Shown here one piece after another: positions 1 to 9,447 of a stretch of 64,000 bases of DNA. The notes below the pieces were generated by a model. That model saw only the letters and a program-made list of their open reading frames with translations. It did no database searches and was not told where the DNA came from. The stretch is from assembly GCA_029260135.1 (NCBI GenBank), contig JAJDDV010000081.1:1-64000 (forward strand). The letters run 5' to 3'. Every line of letters begins with the position of its first letter. Position 1 is the stretch's first letter. Position numbers and translations under genes: made by a program. The DNA is from Phycisphaerae bacterium. GTDB taxonomy: Bacteria; Planctomycetota; Phycisphaerae; UBA1845.

Positions 1-45
1 ATCCGCGCTCAAGCGGATGATGTACTTCTTGTACCGAATAGCCAT
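1..45 (-). mobile_element. N-terminal fragment (window-truncated) of an IS630-like transposase
   Basis: Minus-strand reading from ATG at 45 gives MAIRYKKYIIRLSAD..., preceded by the RBS GGAGGATCGTC. It resembles the 'KKYIVRLSADERA' start of IS630-family transposases and is cut by the window edge. Confidence 0.6.
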
Positions 46-139
46 GACGATCCTCCATGATCTGATGACTCGACATCCATACCATGGAAAGATCGGAATA
101 ACGAACCAAAAACCCGCACGTTTTCGTGTGGCGATGCAC

Positions 140-291
140 TAGTGCTCTTTGACACGTGAAATGATGGGTGGCATGGCCAAGCGAAGCGCCGCCATGTGAT
201 CGTGGTGGCGGCATGGCGGCCCCCGGACCTCGTCGGGCTTCGGCGGCCTCCACCGGATGGCATCCATCATCTGAAGTGTAACGAAGCACTA
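140..291. mobile_element. MITE-like element with imperfect terminal inverted repeats bounded by TA
   Basis: Left end 140-167 TAGTGCTCTTTGACACGTGAAATGATGG. Right end 264-291 reads, as reverse complement, TAGTGCTTCGTTACACTTCAGATGATGG. About 21 of 28 positions match; TA at both ends. Confidence 0.6.
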
Positions 292-352
292 GCCTGTTTT
301 ACAGCCTCAAACGACGACGCGACGCCTTGCCGACGAGACCGGGGAGGCTAGA

Positions 353-880
353 ATGGCACATAGGGTGCGTCAGGGGGAGCGTGTTGCGCCACAACGGGAC
401 ATTGGGGGCGACTGCCCGTCGCTGCGGAGGTCATCAGCCATCGCCGACCATGAACCAACGCCGAACACCGTGCCCCGACCCCTGCGAGCCTCGCTTCCCG
501 CCGTGCAGTGGGTCATAGCGATCGCCCTGGTCGTTATCGCGACGACACTGGTCTCCCGCTCCGACTCGCAACAGCCAGCCGGAACGGTCTTCGGCCAGGG
601 CGTCACCAGCGGAGGAGCGCGAGGCGTCTTCGCGTTTTCAGGGCAGCTTTCAAAGGGAGCCTACGGCGTTTACATGGTCGACGTTGACGCCATGACCACG
701 TGGGTCTACGAGTATCTCCCGCAGAAGGGCTGCTTGCGACTGGCTGCCGGGCGAACGTGGCGATATGATCGGTACCTGGAAAACTACAACCTTTGCGGCC
801 TGCCTCCCGGTGATGTGGAGCAAATGATCGAGGACCAGCGGAGGTTCCGACAACGGTCGAGTGAAAGCCAAATGCCCTAA
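353..880 (+). CDS. Hypothetical single-TM protein (start uncertain)
   Basis: ORF with a hydrophobic segment (VIAIALVVIATTLV) followed by a compact domain (GAYGVYMVDVDAMTTWVYEY...RTWRYDRYLENYN). Confidence 0.6.
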   Translation: MAHRVRQGERVAPQRDIGGDCPSLRRSSAIADHEPTPNTVPRPLRASLPAVQWVIAIALVVIATTLVSRSDSQQPAGTVFGQGVTSGGARGVFAFSGQLSKGAYGVYMVDVDAMTTWVYEYLPQKGCLRLAAGRTWRYDRYLENYNLCGLPPGDVEQMIEDQRRFRQRSSESQMP

Positions 881-912
881 GCGGCCCGGCCGCGCAAGTT
901 GAGCTCAGACGA

Positions 913-1857
913 ATGGCAAAGATGTTCTATACGGCGCAAGAAGCCGCCAAGAAACTCGGAAAGAGCGAAGAGAAGCTCAAGGACCTCGTGCGGCAGGGTA
1001 CGTTGCGAGAATTCCGTGACGCCGGACAAGTCAACTACAAGGTCGAAGATATCGACAGAATGGCCGGACCCAGCGTCGATGACGCCGAAACCGATCTTCC
1101 CAGTGCATCCACCAGCGGAGACATCCTCCTCGAACCCGTGGAAGATTCCGGCATCGAACTCGCGCCCTCCCCAGGCGACGTGGTCAGCCTCGAAGAGAGC
1201 GACGCCGGCAAGACCTCCTCCGGGACGACGGCCGCAGGTCGCAAGGCAAAAGAAGATACGGTCGTCCCTTCCGTCGGCGTCAACGTCTTCGACGACGACG
1301 AACTGGACGAACACGTCGACCCACTCGCACAGACCGCCGTAACCGATCTTGCCGGTTTGGGTATGGAAGGCGCGGGAAGTGGGTCCGGTATCCTCGATCT
1401 CACCCGCGAGAGTGACGACACCTCGCTGGGCCGTGAACTCCTCGAAGAAATCTACACCGGCGATGAAGATCGAGAGGGGGAAAGTGACGTTCAGGTCGGT
1501 GCCGATACACGCGCGGGTCTGGACAAAGCCGGCGACGACGAAGCCGGCGACGACGAAGTGCTCGAAGTCGAGGTCGAGGCCCAAGACGAATCCGGCGCCG
1601 CGCCGGCCAAGGTCATCGTCAAGGAAGTCGTCGAGTACGGACCCGATCCCGTGTCCGCCGGCCTTACGGCGCTCATGGCGGTTGCGGTGTTGGTCATGTG
1701 TATCGCCGGTCTGGCGGCGGCGTCGATGGTTCAGGGCATTACGCCGGCGCTGCTCGAGTTCGCCTACCAGAAACTCTGGATGTGCGCCGCGGGGGTCGTG
1801 GTGGTGGGCGGTATCGCCGCCGGTGTAACGTATATGATGGCGAAGCGGGCCCAGTAG
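913..1857 (+). CDS. MerR/excisionase-type HTH protein with acidic linker and C-terminal transmembrane segments
   Basis: N-terminus MFYTAQEAAKKLGKSEEKLKDLVRQGTLREFRDAGQVNYKVEDID is HTH-like; two hydrophobic helices at the C-terminus. Confidence 0.75.
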   Translation: MAKMFYTAQEAAKKLGKSEEKLKDLVRQGTLREFRDAGQVNYKVEDIDRMAGPSVDDAETDLPSASTSGDILLEPVEDSGIELAPSPGDVVSLEESDAGKTSSGTTAAGRKAKEDTVVPSVGVNVFDDDELDEHVDPLAQTAVTDLAGLGMEGAGSGSGILDLTRESDDTSLGRELLEEIYTGDEDREGESDVQVGADTRAGLDKAGDDEAGDDEVLEVEVEAQDESGAAPAKVIVKEVVEYGPDPVSAGLTALMAVAVLVMCIAGLAAASMVQGITPALLEFAYQKLWMCAAGVVVVGGIAAGVTYMMAKRAQ

Positions 1858-1937
1858 GGACGACTTGTTCGATTCTCATCGGGGAACCCCGGCGGCGCGC
1901 CGGGCGGATCCGGGTTGCTAAGCAAAGGAGGCATGTC

Positions 1938-2813
1938 ATGCGCGGTCGCGGAAGAATGGTCCAATGGGTGTTGGGTGGATACAGCCTGGCGGTGCTCGCC
2001 GGATGCGTGTCCATGGACGATCATCGGAAGATCAAGGCACAGAACCAGACGATGGCCGCATCGAAGGAAGGGCTTGCCCAAGACCTGTACGATGCACGTT
2101 CCGCCAATGAATCCCTTCTCGCGAGAAACGAGTCCATCGAACGCGAACTCGAAACCAATAACGCCCTCGTCGCCAACCTTCGCAAAGAAAACGAACTGCT
2201 CGAAGAGGTACGCCGAAGTGCCGAAGCCGCACTCGACGAGATGGCCGAAAAACAGACCCTCGGTGACCTGACCATCACAGGACCCAAGCTGCCCGAACCC
2301 CTGCACAACGCCCTCAAGCGATTCGCCGATGCCAACCCGACACTCGTCAGCTACAACCCAGGACGCGGTACCGTGAAGTGGAAGGCCGATCTGCTCTTCG
2401 CTCTCGGCTCCGACATCGTCAAGCAAACCTCGACGGCGTCACTGAAGTCCTTCACCGACATTCTCAAGTCCGCCGCCGCCGCGAATTTCGAGGTCATCGT
2501 CGTCGGCCACACGGACAACGTGCCGATCGTTCGTCCGGCGACCAAGGTCAAGCACCCGACGAACTGGCACCTGTCGGCACACCGCGCGATTTCCGTCGCG
2601 ACCCTCCTGCAGAAGAACGGTTACGCCCCCGAGCGGATCGGCGTGATGGGCGTCGGCGAGTATCGACCCATTGCGGACAACGGATCGCCCGAAGGAGCCG
2701 CTCAGAATCGGCGCGTCGAGGTCTACCTCGTCCCCGTCGGTGTCATCGCCCACGCCGATGCCCGAGGCGTCCAGCGCCTAGACGGCGAAGCGCTCGCATC
2801 CGTGCGCCCCTAG
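1938..2813 (+). CDS. OmpA/MotB-domain lipoprotein
   Basis: ATG at 1938 with AAAGGAGG upstream; lipobox-like VLAGC; coiled coil; C-terminal VVGHTDNVPI...LSAHRAISVATLLQKNGYAPERIGVMGVGEYRPIADN...AQNRRVEVYLVP. Confidence 0.9.
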   Translation: MRGRGRMVQWVLGGYSLAVLAGCVSMDDHRKIKAQNQTMAASKEGLAQDLYDARSANESLLARNESIERELETNNALVANLRKENELLEEVRRSAEAALDEMAEKQTLGDLTITGPKLPEPLHNALKRFADANPTLVSYNPGRGTVKWKADLLFALGSDIVKQTSTASLKSFTDILKSAAAANFEVIVVGHTDNVPIVRPATKVKHPTNWHLSAHRAISVATLLQKNGYAPERIGVMGVGEYRPIADNGSPEGAAQNRRVEVYLVPVGVIAHADARGVQRLDGEALASVRP

Positions 2814-2865
2814 CCGCAACTGGCGCGTGCTGCCTCCCGCGCTGCGCCATACAGGCTGACATTGC

Positions 2866-2898
2866 GAAACCGCCGCACGCCGACCGTGCGGCGGTTTC
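2866..2898 (+). terminator. Strong stem-loop, probable terminator of the OmpA-family gene
   Basis: GAAACCGCCGCACG-CCGAC-CGTGCGGCGGTTTC: perfect 14-bp stem with a 5-nt loop, about 50 nt after the stop. Confidence 0.7.
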
Positions 2899-3182
2899 TT
2901 GCGCGAACCAAAATCTCAAACACCGGAATCGTCCTGAACCATCCGACGACTACACCTTTCCGACGTTTTCTTGCGCCGACGCCTCCACAGGATCGAAACG
3001 ATGCGTATAATTCTGCCGGGCTGACCGATATGGCGTATGAAACTCAGGTGTAGCAGGGAAAGGGACGTGAGAGTACCGCGTACCCTGTCGTTCAAGACGC
3101 TAGATTTGAATAGCGCTTGCTCCACGCATACCAACGAGGTAGGTTCCGCGCGTAAACCAACGGTCCTGCTCTGAGTCGACAA

Positions 3183-5561
3183 ATGGAAACAACCCCTAGC
3201 GCGGGCGAAGCGAAACGCCGCCCATCGCCGTCCGGAATCCCCGGCGCGATCCTCAACCTCTTCAGCAGTGTTTGGCTAGGCATCGCTTGGGCCGCCCTGC
3301 TGTTCGTCTATTGCTCCGTCGGAAGTGCCATGCCCGCGGTCCGTCAGATACCCGCGCTCGAGATGACCGAGTTCGAGTGGTTCCACTGGTGGCCGTTCAA
3401 CGTGTTGATGCTGCTGCTCTGCGCCAATCTGATCGTCGTCACGGTGCGTCGGATCCCGTTCCGAAGCGTGAACCTGGGCGTCTGGGCGATTCACGCCGGC
3501 ATCATCATTCTCTGCATCGGAAGCTACTACTACTTCGGAACAAAAGTCGAAGGCGACACCCCGGTCTTCCGCCGGCAGGTCCGCATCACGCTGCCCAACC
3601 TCGCCGAGCCGGCGTCCTTGGTTGCCTTGCCCGGAAGCCAGACCAGCGTTGTCGCCGACGGCGAGCTGTGGCGTTTTTCGATCCAGAGCACCAATCGGCA
3701 ATGGCCGATCCTCTCCGAGGAACATAAGGGTGAGACCGCCTACGCCGTCAACGTCCACGTCACGCCACCAAACGCCGAGCCCTTCATCCGACAACTGCTC
3801 GACGGATATGCGCAATACACCGAGGATGTCATCCCCGGCCGAGGCCGCGCCATCAAATCGCTGGGACGCAAGCTGATCCACGAAGACCTCACACTGACCC
3901 TCGAGCCCCACCCGCAGGAGTGGTTCCACGTGATGGACTCCGCTGCGTTGTTCGTCCGGCGCGTGGGCGATACCGATTGGATCCAGCGTCCGATCGAAGG
4001 CCTCCCCCGCTACAACGACCGCATCGGCTCGCGCGAGCAGGTCTTCACGGATCCGGGGGTCGCCGTCCCGCTACGTGCGATCGATCTATCCGTTCCACCC
4101 GCCGGAGACGGCGTCGGTGCAACGACGCCGATACGTGTGACGGGCTTCCTTCGCTACGCCCACATGAAGCAGCGCTGGCGCGAGGGTGGCGATCGCCTTA
4201 ACCCCGTCGCCCAAGTGAGCCTGCACGCCCCGAACGCCCAACCACGATCCCACGAACTGATGGCGCTCGATCGTCGACACCGCGTCAGTTCCGACGGTAT
4301 GGTCGAGCTTCGCTGGTTCGACGACGTCGCCATGATCCAAGACCTCCCGACCGACGCGAACGCCGTGTTGCACATCGCCGTGCCCGGTTCGGAGGTTGCG
4401 GTCGATCTGTCCATCACGCCGGACAAACTCGTTGGGCATGAAGGTCCCTTTACGCCGCTCGCCGAAACCGGTTTCAGCTATCGACTGCTCAACGTCCAGG
4501 ACAACCTCGTTCTCTCCGGCGGGCGCGGAACCGTCTCCGTGGCCATGGTCGAGATCAAGACGTCTGACGGTCAGTTCACCCGTATGGTGGCCGACCAACC
4601 CGCCATGACACGAGACATGCGTGGCGAACACGCTGACCCCCACGCACCCGCCGGCCAAGACCAACGCGAAGCCGCCCAACCGGACGATCGGATCCGTATG
4701 ACCTATCAGCCGCAGTCAGCTCCGATCATTCTGGCCATGTACCCGCGAGGCCTGCACCTCGTCGCCAACGGCCCCCAGGGCAGACTGCTCGGGCGGGACG
4801 TCGCCGTCGGGGACGTCGTCGAGATCCTCCCCGGACTGCACCTTCGAACTGATGCCACCTGGGCTCGCGCCGTCGCAGACGTCAAACCCCTCGTCGTCGC
4901 GCCATCCTCACGCCAACGCAACGCGGGCGTCTCCTTTTCCATGATTCGTCTCGAAGTCGACGCCGGCCATCAGGTCGAGTCCAAGTGGGTCCGCTACCAC
5001 CCGTACGCTCTGCCCAGCGAACAGTATGCCTACGCAGGACGCTTCGCCTTCCTTCCCGAGCGATTCCGCCTGTCCGACGGAAGCGTCGTCGAAGTCCTCT
5101 TCTCGCGCGAACGCCGCAGACTGCCCAACCCCGTCGCACTCGATCACTTCGCGCTCGACACCCACGTCGGCGGATACACGGGACAGGCCCTGACCATCCG
5201 CAACTACGTCAGTCATCTCTCCTTTCTCGTCGACAACCGCTGGACCGACGCGACGTCGATTCAGGTCAATGCGCCGACCGATGAGGGAGGCTACTGGTTC
5301 TTTCAGTCCACCTGGGATCCGCCCTCCAATCGCGACCCGTCCGGCGGCATGAACTACACAGGCCTCGGTGTCGGAAACCGAAACGGCGTCTACATCCAAC
5401 TGCTGGGATGCTGTCTCTCCGTCGCCGGAATGATCTTCGCGTTCTATGTCAAGCCCGTGCTCAAGCGACGTCGGCAGCAGCAATCGCGAGCCAAAGTGTC
5501 CGGTGATCGGCAGAGTCCTACTCAGCAAACAGAGCCCGTAGCCACGCAGGTGATGTCATGA
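3183..5561 (+). CDS. ResB-like cytochrome c biogenesis protein
   Basis: N-terminal TM segments (SSVWLGIAWAALLFVYCSVGSAMP...), large periplasmic region, C-terminal TM; overlaps by 4 nt with a CcsA-like gene. Confidence 0.85.
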   Translation: METTPSAGEAKRRPSPSGIPGAILNLFSSVWLGIAWAALLFVYCSVGSAMPAVRQIPALEMTEFEWFHWWPFNVLMLLLCANLIVVTVRRIPFRSVNLGVWAIHAGIIILCIGSYYYFGTKVEGDTPVFRRQVRITLPNLAEPASLVALPGSQTSVVADGELWRFSIQSTNRQWPILSEEHKGETAYAVNVHVTPPNAEPFIRQLLDGYAQYTEDVIPGRGRAIKSLGRKLIHEDLTLTLEPHPQEWFHVMDSAALFVRRVGDTDWIQRPIEGLPRYNDRIGSREQVFTDPGVAVPLRAIDLSVPPAGDGVGATTPIRVTGFLRYAHMKQRWREGGDRLNPVAQVSLHAPNAQPRSHELMALDRRHRVSSDGMVELRWFDDVAMIQDLPTDANAVLHIAVPGSEVAVDLSITPDKLVGHEGPFTPLAETGFSYRLLNVQDNLVLSGGRGTVSVAMVEIKTSDGQFTRMVADQPAMTRDMRGEHADPHAPAGQDQREAAQPDDRIRMTYQPQSAPIILAMYPRGLHLVANGPQGRLLGRDVAVGDVVEILPGLHLRTDATWARAVADVKPLVVAPSSRQRNAGVSFSMIRLEVDAGHQVESKWVRYHPYALPSEQYAYAGRFAFLPERFRLSDGSVVEVLFSRERRRLPNPVALDHFALDTHVGGYTGQALTIRNYVSHLSFLVDNRWTDATSIQVNAPTDEGGYWFFQSTWDPPSNRDPSGGMNYTGLGVGNRNGVYIQLLGCCLSVAGMIFAFYVKPVLKRRRQQQSRAKVSGDRQSPTQQTEPVATQVMS

Positions 5562-7579
5562 TGCAAGAACCGACGAAACCGTCCTTCCGAATTCGCGCCA
5601 TCGACGTCATGGTCGTCCTGGCCATCGTCGGATACGCCGCCTATGCCGGACTGACGCGACCGCCCAGACCACAGGTCGACCGCGTCGACTTCGCACATCA
5701 GGTGAAACTTGACGCATTGAACGGCATCGCCGTCCAGGCCGACGGTCGACTGCGATCGTTCGAATCCCACGCGAAATCCTTCATGGACTACGTCAGCGGA
5801 CCGCGCGCCATCAACGACCAGTCCCACGGCTTCACCTATCTCGACCTGATCTTCCGACCCGAGCGATATGCCGACGCCGACATTCTCTACGTCAAGAACA
5901 AGAACGTCCGCGCCTCCATCCTCGATGTGCTTCGCAAACACGGTGCGATTGAGGGACCCCGCGCCGCCGCTATCCAATCGAGCGGGCTCTTCTCGCGTGC
6001 CCTGCTCAACCACACGCAGGTCGCCGCGCTGCTCCAGCGACTTGGCCAAGACCTGATCCGAACGTCGAAACAGGTCGATGCCATCCGCTCGGCGCTCGCC
6101 GTCTCAGATGCCCGCCTCCTGCTGGATAACCTCCGCGTCGTCGCTCCGCCCGACGGTACCCCAAACGCACCCTGGGTCTCGATCGCTGCGCTCAGCGCCG
6201 CATCAGCCCCACGCGACGACGTCCACGCGGGTCTGACCACCGCACCCACGATCGAAGGTCTCGACCCCGCCTTTCAGACGAACATCACCAACGACTGGAT
6301 CGCCCTGCAAGCCGCCTGGCAAACCGGAGACGCCGCCGCCGTCAACGAGAGCATCGGACGATTGGCCGCCGCCTTCCCCACGATCTCGCCGCAGCTCTAC
6401 CCGGCCGCCAAGCGTCTCGCCATGGAAAGCTGGTACTTCCGCAGCAAGAGCATGACCTGGGTCTGGCTGATCTACCTCGCCTCCGTCGCCTTCCTGCTGA
6501 TGTCCGTCATCTACAAATGGAACGGCGCTCGAACGGTCGGCCTGGGCGTCTTTATCATCGCCATGACGCTCCACACCGCGTCGATCCTCATCCGATGGTA
6601 CATTTCAGGCCGCTGGCCCAATGCCAACATGTTCGAGGCCGTCACCACCGCCGCGTGGTTCGGCGGCGTCGGCGCCGTTATCCTCGAGTGGATCGTCCGC
6701 CGCACCGCGTTCCGAAACGTCTTCGCACTCGGTTCCGCCGTCATGTCGATGTTCGCGCTGATGGCTGCCTACTACCTCCCGGCCGAGCTCGACTCCACCA
6801 TCCGCAACAAAATGGCCGCGCTCAACGACGTCTGGCTCTACATCCACACCAACATGATCATCTGGGGTTACGCCGTCATCGGTCTCGCCTGCGTCCCGGC
6901 GCTGCTGCTGCTCCGCGATCGCTGGTGCACGCTCTGGGACGAGCGCCAGGTTCCCCGGTTCAGGCTCCTCCTCCTCCCGATCGCCGCGACCGTCCTGAAC
7001 TACACCGCGTATCGCCTGCTGATGCACACGCTCGACGACCCCGCAAGAGAACTCAACTTCAATCAGTTCCTCGCGACCACCGGCGCGTTTTGGGGCTCGC
7101 TGACCCTCATCGCCCTCGAACTCAACGCCGCCCACGCACGGCGCAAAGCAAGCGGCAAAGTCGAGCGCGGCGCTCCCGGCGGCGCCGGCGCGCTGATCCT
7201 CACCCGTGATCTCCACGACGAACCACAACCGGGCGCGGCCGCCGCCACGTTCCTGACGCCCGCGAAACCCACGGCTTCCCAGGTCTTTGACGGCGCCACC
7301 ATGGTCCTCGTCGAGATTTCCTTCATCATGCTCTGGGCGGGCATCGTCATGGGTGCGATCTGGGCCGATCATTCGTGGGGAAGGCCTTGGGGCTGGGACC
7401 CCAAAGAGGTCTTCGCCCTCAACACCTTCATCATCTTCCTCGTGCTCATCCACATTCGCCTCAAAGTCCGCGACAAGGCCTTCTGGACCGCGGTCTTGGC
7501 CATCGTCGGATTCGAGGTCATGATGTTCAACTGGATCGTCGTGAACTTCGTCATCACCGGCCTGCACAGCTACGCGTAA
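5558..7579 (+). CDS. ccsA: Cytochrome c biogenesis protein CcsA/CcmC-like
   Basis: Haem-handling motif region WADHSWGRPWGWDPKEVFALNTFIIFLVLIHIRL; multiple TM helices; coupled to the ResB-like gene. Confidence 0.9.
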   Translation: MMQEPTKPSFRIRAIDVMVVLAIVGYAAYAGLTRPPRPQVDRVDFAHQVKLDALNGIAVQADGRLRSFESHAKSFMDYVSGPRAINDQSHGFTYLDLIFRPERYADADILYVKNKNVRASILDVLRKHGAIEGPRAAAIQSSGLFSRALLNHTQVAALLQRLGQDLIRTSKQVDAIRSALAVSDARLLLDNLRVVAPPDGTPNAPWVSIAALSAASAPRDDVHAGLTTAPTIEGLDPAFQTNITNDWIALQAAWQTGDAAAVNESIGRLAAAFPTISPQLYPAAKRLAMESWYFRSKSMTWVWLIYLASVAFLLMSVIYKWNGARTVGLGVFIIAMTLHTASILIRWYISGRWPNANMFEAVTTAAWFGGVGAVILEWIVRRTAFRNVFALGSAVMSMFALMAAYYLPAELDSTIRNKMAALNDVWLYIHTNMIIWGYAVIGLACVPALLLLRDRWCTLWDERQVPRFRLLLLPIAATVLNYTAYRLLMHTLDDPARELNFNQFLATTGAFWGSLTLIALELNAAHARRKASGKVERGAPGGAGALILTRDLHDEPQPGAAAATFLTPAKPTASQVFDGATMVLVEISFIMLWAGIVMGAIWADHSWGRPWGWDPKEVFALNTFIIFLVLIHIRLKVRDKAFWTAVLAIVGFEVMMFNWIVVNFVITGLHSYA

Positions 7580-7595
7580 CACGGCAATCACGTAG

Positions 7596-7612
7596 GGTCC
7601 GCTGTGCGGACC
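7596..7612. repeat. REP-like hairpin, family A
   Basis: GGTCCGC-TGT-GCGGACC perfect hairpin in the ccsA-cupin gap; preceded by TAG as in the related site near 30381. Confidence 0.6.
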
Positions 7613-7662
7613 TCTGGCGCGTAGGGCGCATCTTGATGCACCACATGGCATCGGAGCAACGC

Positions 7663-8025
7663 ATGATCAAGGTCATCAATCTCGCACAGAAGTTTGACGC
7701 GTTCACCGAGCACTGGACTCCCAAGATCATCGGTGACGTCAACGACTTCCACGTCAAGCTTGCCAAGCTCCAGGGCGAGTTCCTCTGGCATCAGCACGAC
7801 GACGAAGACGAACTCTTCCTTGTTGTGAAGGGATGCTTGCGATTGGAAATGCGCGACAGGACCGTCGACGTGAGCGAAGGCGAAGTCATCATCATCCCAC
7901 GCGGCGTGGAACACCGCCCCTCCGCCGCCGCAGAGACCCACGTACTACTCTTCGAACGCAAAACGACGCGCCATACCGGCAACGTGCAAGACGAACGAAC
8001 CGTCAACAACCCGCAGCGAATCTGA
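7663..8025 (+). CDS. Cupin-domain protein
   Basis: KLQGEFLWHQHDDEDELFLVVKGCLRLEMRDRTVDVSEGEVIIIPRGVEHRP. GGAG at 7652 supports ATG 7663; upstream ATGs at 7636 and 7645 are possible. Confidence 0.85.
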   Translation: MIKVINLAQKFDAFTEHWTPKIIGDVNDFHVKLAKLQGEFLWHQHDDEDELFLVVKGCLRLEMRDRTVDVSEGEVIIIPRGVEHRPSAAAETHVLLFERKTTRHTGNVQDERTVNNPQRI

Positions 8026-8040
8026 ACATCGAGAAGCAAC

Positions 8041-9351
8041 ATGCCCGCCCAAACATTGACAGATGTCGATCGCGTTCGAGCCAAGCTCGACGCCGACGAA
8101 CCGCTATCCGCCGTCGACGGACTCTGGCTCTACAATACCTGCGACATCCACACGCTAGGCGAACTCGCCAACGCCGTTCGCGAACGTCTCCACGGCCGCA
8201 GCGCCTTCTATAACATCAACCGACACATCAACTACACGAATTACTGCGTCCTCCGCTGTAAGTTCTGCTCGTTCTACCGACCCTATAAACCCCGAGCCGC
8301 GGGCGGAATGGAATCCCGACCTGTCGGGAGCCCGCGCGAACATTCCGGTGCAGAGCCAGACACGGCCGAGTCAACGTCCGAACCCATCGTGGACGCGACC
8401 GCCTCCGACGCCTACGAACTCACGATCGACGAAATCGTCGCAAGAGCCAATGACGCCTACTCCCAAGGCGCAACCGAGGTCCACATCGTCGGCGGCCTGC
8501 ACCCCAAGCTCCCGTTCGACTACTACACCGACATGTGCGCCGCCATTCACGACGCCTGCCCCCACATCCACATCAAAGCCTTCACCGCCATCGAGATCAT
8601 CCACTTCTCGCGCATCGCTAAACCGCGTCTCTCGATCGAAGAGGTCCTCATCAAGCTCCGCGAGGCAGGCCTGGGCAGCATGCCCGGCGGCGGCGCAGAG
8701 ATTTTCGACGACCGCGTCCACGACGAAGCCTTCCAGAACAAAGTCGGCGAGCAGGAGTGGTTCGACGTCCACCGCACCGCCCACGACCTTGGCATCTTCA
8801 CCAACGCCACCATGCTCTATGGCCACGTCGAAACCCGCGCCGAGCGCATCAACCATCTGATCAAACTTCGCGATCACCAGACCCAAAGCCTCGCGTCGAG
8901 CCAAGCCCACTTCAACTGCGTCGTCCCGCTCTCTTTCATTCCCGACGGCAGCGACCTCGCCCACCTCCCGGGCCCCAGCGGCCTCGACGACCTCAAGACC
9001 CTGGCGATCGCCCGCCTGATGTGCCCCAACATCCCCCACATCAAGGCCTTCTGGATCATGCAAACGCCCAAGCTCGCTCAGATCTCGCTCAACTGGGGCG
9101 TCGACGACATCGACGGGACCGTCATCTACTACGACATCACCAAGGCAGAGGGCGGCGGCAACACCACCGACCAGCAGCTCACCGTCGACAAGCTCCAACG
9201 CCTGATCGTCGAAGCCGGCTGCACCCCCGTCGAACGCGACACCCTCTACCGACCCGTAAACCGCACCGCGAGCACCTGGTCCGTCGAGGGTGAAACGTGG
9301 TCTGTTGTCTACCAGCCCAACACCTGCCCGCTGAACAACGTTGATGGATAG
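8041..9351 (+). CDS. mqnE: Radical SAM aminofutalosine synthase (menaquinone futalosine pathway)
   Basis: Radical SAM CxxxCxxC (NYTNYCVLRCKFCSFYR), EVHIVGGLHPKLPFDYY, GLGSMPGGGAEIF, MLYGHVET. Confidence 0.9.
   Translation: MPAQTLTDVDRVRAKLDADEPLSAVDGLWLYNTCDIHTLGELANAVRERLHGRSAFYNINRHINYTNYCVLRCKFCSFYRPYKPRAAGGMESRPVGSPREHSGAEPDTAESTSEPIVDATASDAYELTIDEIVARANDAYSQGATEVHIVGGLHPKLPFDYYTDMCAAIHDACPHIHIKAFTAIEIIHFSRIAKPRLSIEEVLIKLREAGLGSMPGGGAEIFDDRVHDEAFQNKVGEQEWFDVHRTAHDLGIFTNATMLYGHVETRAERINHLIKLRDHQTQSLASSQAHFNCVVPLSFIPDGSDLAHLPGPSGLDDLKTLAIARLMCPNIPHIKAFWIMQTPKLAQISLNWGVDDIDGTVIYYDITKAEGGGNTTDQQLTVDKLQRLIVEAGCTPVERDTLYRPVNRTASTWSVEGETWSVVYQPNTCPLNNVDG
8294..8346. repeat. REP-like palindromic element inside mqnE, family B
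   Basis: GAGCCGCGGGCGGAATGGAATCCCGACCTGTCGGGAGCCCGCGCGAACATTCC. CGCGGGC pairs with GCCCGCG and TCCCGAC with GTCGGGA. Confidence 0.65.
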
Positions 9352-9447
9352 TTTTCTCAGTGTTACTGAAACGCAGACTTATATAAATGGCACGTTTTCT
9401 TATGTAACGCACTTGAATACTTATAGTTTATACGCTATTACGCGCAT

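Noticed and set aside
3006-3182. TATAAT at 3006-3011 and a ~170-nt leader before the ResB gene as a small RNA
   Set aside because: No convincing -35 element and no recognisable RNA family; at most a leader of the ResB-CcsA operon.
6605-7651. 348-aa minus-strand ORF opposite ccsA
   Set aside because: High-GC shadow ORF with D/E/G/R-biased composition; the plus strand encodes conserved CcsA motifs.
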